Below are positions 7,138 to 10,213 of a stretch of 10,213 nucleotides of DNA, in pieces. The stretch lies in the NCBI GenBank assembly GCA_002433465.1, contig DJIE01000026.1, positions 1 through 10,213 of the forward strand. The letters are read 5' to 3'. The DNA comes from Salinisphaera sp. UBA6602 (GTDB lineage Bacteria > Pseudomonadota > Gammaproteobacteria > Nevskiales > Salinisphaeraceae). Position numbers and translations under genes: made by a program. Position 1 is the first letter of the stretch. Every line of letters starts with the position of its first letter. The notes beneath the pieces are model-generated. The model searched no databases. It saw only the letters and a program-made list of their open reading frames with translations, and had not been told where the DNA came from.

Positions 7138-8235
7138 TTATTTGTGGGCTCGATAATGGCCCAGAAGATTCGCCAGCGAATGTTGCGGGGTGAAATCGAA
7201 CGTACGCGCAAACAGCCCGCCGTCGATGATCACCGCGTATTTGAAGAAATCGATCAGATAATCCGGTGGCGCATAACGCCCCAGCGCCCGAACCGAGCGC
7301 CGCGCCAACGCCGGCGGCACGGAAGGCAGAAACAGCCGCCGACACCCGGCCAGCTGCAACGCATCCTGATACGCCACATAGTCGTCTGGCGCGACATTAT
7401 ATACGCCAGGGTGGTTACGCTCGAACGAGCGCATCACCGCTTCGGCCATGTCTTCGACATGGATGAACTGCATCAGCGGCGAAAAACCGAACAGGCACGG
7501 CACCACGGGCTGTGCCAGCATTCGGCTGATCTCGTTGTTGATGCCGGGGCCCGCGATATTGCAGGGCCGCAGAATGGTGATGTTGAGCTCGGGATTCTTG
7601 TAGAGATGAATATTGAACAGGTTTTCCAGCTCGACCGCGTCTACCACCTCGGGCATGAGGTTGGCCGCGCGCATGGGATATTCCTCGTCGATGAGCGACG
7701 GGTTGCGCGCATCTGCACCGTAGACATGGAACGTGGATAGCGCGACTACCTTCTCCACCCCGTATTTCAACGCCAGCCGCAGCAACCGGGCCGTACCCAC
7801 CACGTTCGCCGAATAGCGCCGATTGCGCGTCGACTGGGTAAAGCGAATCCGCCCCAGGTGGATGATTCCCATGAAGCCGTGCTCGCGAAACACGTCCTCG
7901 AAAGGCCACTGGTTGAAGTCAACCACGTAGTCGACGGTGTCCGGATAATCCGCCTGCAGGCCGCGAAACTCGACGCCGACCACGTCGTAGTTCTCCTTGA
8001 GCAGCGCGATCACGTGCTGGGCCAGCGCGCCGGCCGCGCCGGTGACCAGCACCTTGCCGCGGGTGCCGCTGCCAATACCCGAGGCCGCCTGCTTCGTTTT
8101 TGTCGGAGCTGAATCCGTCTGCCGGCGGGCCGGAGTCTTGCGCCTCGGCGCGGACTTGCGGGACGCCGCCTGTTCCGCGCCGCTGTCCTGTTGTTCGGAT
8201 TCGGCCTCGGGCCGAGGCTCGTTCGACTGGCTCAT
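7138..8235 (-). CDS. SDR/NAD-dependent epimerase-like protein, catalytic Tyr-Lys not seen
   Basis: A 365-residue protein of the extended short-chain dehydrogenase (epimerase) type. Residues 1-60 are a low-complexity, Ala/Lys/Arg-rich tail that looks disordered. The Rossmann domain starts at KVLVTGAAGALAQHV (61-75), a nucleotide-binding GxxGxxA loop. Later come a VVDFNQWPF segment (104-112), IIHLGRI (124-130), and the active-site strand VVALSTFHVYG (163-173) with Ser167. Where extended SDRs carry Tyr-x-x-x-Lys, the sequence reads MPEVVDAVELENL (194-206), without Tyr or Lys. The sugar-side strand ILRPCNIAGPG (221-231) and FIHVEDMAEAV (257-267) are standard. It may thus bind NAD(P) without classical oxidoreductase chemistry, or use other residues. 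ATG 8235 overlaps the stop of the acyltransferase gene by one base (TGATG), implying co-translation. Fold is sure, function unknown. Confidence 0.9.
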   Translation of the reverse strand: MSQSNEPRPEAESEQQDSGAEQAASRKSAPRRKTPARRQTDSAPTKTKQAASGIGSGTRGKVLVTGAAGALAQHVIALLKENYDVVGVEFRGLQADYPDTVDYVVDFNQWPFEDVFREHGFMGIIHLGRIRFTQSTRNRRYSANVVGTARLLRLALKYGVEKVVALSTFHVYGADARNPSLIDEEYPMRAANLMPEVVDAVELENLFNIHLYKNPELNITILRPCNIAGPGINNEISRMLAQPVVPCLFGFSPLMQFIHVEDMAEAVMRSFERNHPGVYNVAPDDYVAYQDALQLAGCRRLFLPSVPPALARRSVRALGRYAPPDYLIDFFKYAVIIDGGLFARTFDFTPQHSLANLLGHYRAHK

Positions 8236-9053
8236 CAGAAAATACTCTTGCGCTGGGCAATGCCGGCATCGATGAGATCGCGGATGGCATCCTTGACCTC
8301 CTCCACGCGCCATTCGACGTCGCGCTCGTTGCGCGCGTCGTTGGCGAAATGCATCGGTTTGCCGAAGTTCAGGAACACGCGCGCCGGCAGCGGTACCAGC
8401 GGGGCAAGCGGGAAATACGGCATGCCCAGCATCCGCGCAAGCGGCTTGACATTGACCAGCGACGGCATGGTTTCTTCACAGCCGACCACGCCGACCGGCA
8501 CGATCGGCGTGTTGTGCTCCATGGCCAGATGCATGAAGCCGTGGCCGAAACGCTGCAGCTGGTAGCGTAGTCGATACGGCTTGCCCGAGCCGCGAATGCC
8601 TTCCGGAAACACCACGATGGCTTCTTCGCGGTCGAGCATTTTCGCGCAGTTTTTGGGGTCGCCGATCACGCCGCCGACCGAGTTCATCCAGTTGCCGAGA
8701 AACGGCACCGACGGAAACCAGCGCTCGATCATCGAGCGCGGCAGGCGCGCGTTTTCCGACTTGTTGGCCACGGCGAAGCTCACCATCACCCCGTCCATCG
8801 GCAGCTGACCGCTGTGATTGCCCACGATGAGGAGGCGACCCTGGCCCGGAATATGCTCGAGGCCCTGGGCCTGCACACGGAAATAGTTCTGGTACAGCCA
8901 TCGAACCGCGGTGAACGTGATCTTGGCGGTATCGGGATTGAGCCCCCAGGGGTCGTACCCCTGGGTGCCGATATTGTGCTTGGGCAGCGCATCGACCAAC
9001 CGATCGACATCGCGGCCTACCGTCCGCGGTTTGAGAAACTGGCGGGTGCGCAT
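8235..9053 (-). CDS. PlsC/LPLAT-type acyltransferase
   Basis: A 272-residue acyltransferase of the lysophospholipid acyltransferase superfamily, first gene of the five-gene operon. Block I is VGNHSGQLPMDG with His80 and Asp87, so the spacing is H-X6-D instead of the HX4D of PlsB and PlsC. Block III is VVFPEGIRGSGK (147-158) and block IV is TPIVPVGVVG (182-191). The segment ITFTAVRWLYQNYFRVQ (45-61) could be a membrane-embedding helix; no signal peptide is seen. Likely reaction: acyl transfer to a lysophospholipid, possibly lysophosphatidic acid made by PlsB, but the altered block I (NHSG-LP-DG) also suggests diacylglycerol- or wax-type acceptors. ATG 9053 is chosen for its AGGAG five bases upstream; an in-frame GTG at 9068 would add five residues and overlap that site. 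The family is certain, the substrate is not. Confidence 0.93.
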   Translation of the reverse strand: MRTRQFLKPRTVGRDVDRLVDALPKHNIGTQGYDPWGLNPDTAKITFTAVRWLYQNYFRVQAQGLEHIPGQGRLLIVGNHSGQLPMDGVMVSFAVANKSENARLPRSMIERWFPSVPFLGNWMNSVGGVIGDPKNCAKMLDREEAIVVFPEGIRGSGKPYRLRYQLQRFGHGFMHLAMEHNTPIVPVGVVGCEETMPSLVNVKPLARMLGMPYFPLAPLVPLPARVFLNFGKPMHFANDARNERDVEWRVEEVKDAIRDLIDAGIAQRKSIF

Positions 9054-9058
9054 GAGGA

Positions 9059-9063
9059 CTCCT
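9059..9063 (-). promoter_or_regulatory. Ribosome binding site of the PlsC-like gene
   Basis: On the minus strand AGGAG stands five bases before ATG 9053 (AGGAGTCCTCATG), the strongest ribosome site in the window. It argues against the in-frame GTG at 9068, which would lie upstream of it. Confidence 0.75.
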
Positions 9064-9078
9064 CGCACGAAGCGACGC

Positions 9079-9109
9079 GTTATAAACGGCGCGCCTTTTG
9101 GTTTTACAC
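9079..9109 (-). promoter_or_regulatory. Candidate sigma-70 promoter of the phospholipid operon
   Basis: On the minus strand TATAAC (9084-9079) matches five of six -10 positions and is preceded by an A/T-rich stretch unusual for this DNA. The best -35-like hexamer at normal spacing is TGTAAA, 18 bases upstream, which is weak (three of six). Initiation near 9072 would give a leader of about 20 bases with AGGAG well placed, which makes the -10 credible. The same A/T-rich stretch might also serve the divergent parB gene. Confidence 0.35.
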
Positions 9110-9114
9110 TGGCG

Positions 9115-9144
9115 CCAATGCTTTGAGCTTAGCACGCACATTGG
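9115..9144. repeat. Inverted repeat CCAATG / CATTGG in the divergent intergenic region
   Basis: Six-base perfect arms at 9115-9120 and 9139-9144 are separated by 18 bases, between the operon and parB. Spacing of about two helical turns between arm centres would suit a dimeric regulator. It does not match a fatty-acid regulator site that I know (FadR, FabR). Such short arms can arise by chance. Confidence 0.2.
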
Positions 9145-9153
9145 CCGTGCCGA

Positions 9154-9166
9154 GCCTGTATCAGGC
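9154..9166 (+). promoter_or_regulatory. Small hairpin/palindrome just upstream of parB
   Basis: GCCTG-TAT-CAGGC is a perfect 5-bp inverted repeat with a three-base centre, ending eight bases before ATG 9175. The only Shine-Dalgarno-like bases for parB (AGG, 9163-9165) lie in its right arm, so a folded leader could hide them; it could equally be an operator. Evidence is limited to the symmetry and position. Confidence 0.3.
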
Positions 9167-9174
9167 CTGCTTCG

Positions 9175-9999
9175 ATGACCGATTCCGTACCCGCCGCCGA
9201 GGCCGACGCCCGCCGTGTCGTGCCCATTAGCATTGAACTGATCCGCCCGGGCCCCAGCCAGGCACGGACCCTGTTCGAAAACGACAGTATCGAGGAACTG
9301 GCCGCCTCGATTGCGACCTCCGGGGTGATTCAACCGGTGGTGGTGCGTGGCGACCACGCCACGGGCTATCGACTGCTGGCCGGCGAGCGCCGCTGGCGTG
9401 CGGCCCAGCGCGCCGGGCTGAGCGAGCTACCCGCGATCGTACGCAACGATCTCGACGCCGCCCAGGCCGCCGTACTGGGGCTGATCGAGAACCTGCAGCG
9501 CGAGTCGCTGGGGGTCATGGATACCGCCCACGGCCTGGGCCGGCTGTGCGAAGACCATGGCCTGACCCACGACGCCGTTGCCCGGCGTATCGGCAAATCC
9601 CGTGTCTATGTGACCAACTATCTGCGCCTGCGACAGCTGGCCGCGCCGGTACAACGGCATCTGGATGCGGGCGAGCTCAATCTCGGCCATGCCAAGATAC
9701 TGGCCGGCCTGGGCGAAACGACACAGGTTGCACTGGCGCGCGAGGCCGCCAAAAAGCGAATGAGCGTGCGCCAGCTCGAACAGGCGGCCCGGCGGTGCTC
9801 ACAACCGGTAGCGCCTGACGCCTCCACGACCGAGGACAGCGCCATGGCCGAACTGGAAACACGGTTGGCCGAGCATGTGGGCAATACGGTCAGGATCGAC
9901 TACGACGCCGAGCGTCGCCGCGGGGAGCTGCGTATCGCCTTCCACGATCTCGACGAATTCGACGGCCTGCTGGCCCGCCTGGGTTTTACCCCGGAGTGA
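9175..9999 (+). CDS. parB: ParB-family CTPase/DNA-binding protein, no adjacent parA
   Basis: A 274-residue ParB-type protein with full domain order. The N-terminal CTP-binding domain has VPISIELIRPGPSQAR (16-31), TSGVIQPVVVR (48-58) and GYRLLAGERRWRAAQRAG (64-81), including the GERRWRA box, then ENLQRE (105-110). A helix-turn-helix follows in GLTHDAVARRIGKSRVYVTN (129-148), and the C-terminal dimerisation region (225-272) is present. Family role: loads at parS, hydrolyses CTP, slides as a clamp and partners ParA in chromosome or plasmid segregation. Two oddities: no parA lies beside it, since the upstream neighbour is the divergent acyltransferase gene; and the N-terminus lacks the GLGRGL-type peptide with which chromosomal ParB proteins usually stimulate ParA. 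It could be a chromosomal ParB separated from ParA, a paralogue, or a nucleoid-binding relative such as Noc. ATG 9175 is the natural start; no strong ribosome site. Confidence 0.93.
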   Translation: MTDSVPAAEADARRVVPISIELIRPGPSQARTLFENDSIEELAASIATSGVIQPVVVRGDHATGYRLLAGERRWRAAQRAGLSELPAIVRNDLDAAQAAVLGLIENLQRESLGVMDTAHGLGRLCEDHGLTHDAVARRIGKSRVYVTNYLRLRQLAAPVQRHLDAGELNLGHAKILAGLGETTQVALAREAAKKRMSVRQLEQAARRCSQPVAPDASTTEDSAMAELETRLAEHVGNTVRIDYDAERRRGELRIAFHDLDEFDGLLARLGFTPE

Positions 10000-10028
10000 C
10001 GATTCGCCGCGACAAAGCCGAGACCTAG

Positions 10029-10213
10029 GGAAGCTCTGCATAAACTGTCACGGTCGCGCCAGCGTGCTTTGCGCGTGATTGACAAGGAAGTGAGAGCGTA
10101 GCGTGCTCGTTGCACGGTAGCGAACACTGACGCCGATCAAGCGCGCGCAAAGCCCCGGCCCGCAATGGGTTCGGCCTCACAGACGCCGCGGCCGCGTTGC
10201 CAAGCTTGACCTG
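10029..10213. mobile_element. Possible end of an IS5-like insertion sequence (runs off the window)
   Basis: The 214 bases after parB hold no credible gene. From 10029 the sequence reads GGAAGCTCTGCATAAACTG, directly preceded by CTAG (10025-10028). IS5-group elements are known to begin GGAAG and to duplicate a YTAR target, which CTAG fits. That is the whole case: no transposase is visible, the plus-strand ATG near 10165 hits a stop after 14 codons, and the other end is outside the window. It could instead be ordinary intergenic DNA or a dispersed repeat. Confidence 0.3.
10066..10153. repeat. Imperfect 17-bp inverted repeat with an internal hairpin
   Basis: GCTTTGCGCGTGATTGA (10066-10082) pairs with TCAAGCGCGCGCAAAGC (10137-10153) at 15 of 17 positions, enclosing 54 bases. 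Within the loop CGTGC-TCGTT-GCACG (10102-10116) forms a second perfect stem. The nested layout could be a structured RNA, the subterminal region of a mobile element, or a repeat unit. No T-run follows the outer stem, so a terminator is unlikely. Confidence 0.4.

Noticed and set aside
7106..7345. N-terminal extension of mlaA
   Set aside because: It lies inside the SDR gene in another frame and precedes the true lipoprotein signal; GAGGT fixes the start at 7105.
8003..8022. CACGTG core resembling a parS half-site
   Set aside because: The flanking bases (GATCACGTGCTG) do not match the TGTTTCACGTGAAACA consensus, and it lies within coding sequence.
9799..10213. Minus-strand open frame across the parB end and the tail as a possible transposase C-terminus
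   Set aside because: No transposase motif is visible and it overlaps the conserved ParB C-terminus, so it is probably an accidental frame in G+C-rich DNA.
1..10213. CRISPR array, defence or toxin system, rRNA or tRNA genes
   Set aside because: No regularly spaced repeats, no recognisable defence domains and no RNA gene structure were seen.

Overview
The window looks like chromosomal DNA of a high-GC gammaproteobacterium, perhaps Salinisphaera-like. The grounds are a full-length PlsB glycerol-3-phosphate acyltransferase (mainly a gammaproteobacterial trait), an MlaA lipoprotein (so a true outer membrane), a PhoQ-type sensor kinase and dense G+C-rich coding. The genus is a guess from general character, not from a search.

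Layout. (1) Positions 1-1483, plus strand: the C-terminal end of an OmpR/PhoB-type response regulator overlaps by one base the start of a PhoQ-like histidine kinase. (2) 1594-3094, plus strand: an unrecognised 170-residue helical protein, then one base later an S49 (SppA-like) serine peptidase that appears to be a lipoprotein. (3) 3095-3126: a short convergent junction with back-to-back small palindromes. (4) 3127-9053, minus strand, read from right to left: a tight five-gene cluster encoding a PlsC/LPLAT-type acyltransferase, an SDR/epimerase-like protein without the usual Tyr-x-x-x-Lys pair, MlaA, a small kinase-fold protein and PlsB. Junctions are a 1-base overlap, a 32-base gap, about 10 bases and 0 bases, so it is very probably one operon. 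(5) 9054-9174: the divergent intergenic region with a likely promoter for the operon. (6) 9175-9999, plus strand: a ParB-family protein with no ParA beside it. (7) 10000-10213: non-coding, possibly containing the left end of an IS5-like insertion sequence.

The centre of interest is the five-gene operon. PlsB makes lysophosphatidic acid and the LPLAT-type protein could acylate a lysophospholipid or related acceptor, while MlaA removes mislocalised phospholipid from the outer leaflet of the outer membrane. Placing synthesis and outer-membrane removal under one promoter, with a catalytically unusual SDR and a kinase-like protein between them, suggests a phospholipid homeostasis module whose two accessory proteins have no obvious assigned role. 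The PhoQ-like two-component pair and the lipoprotein peptidase upstream also concern the envelope, but nothing in the sequence ties their regulation to the operon.
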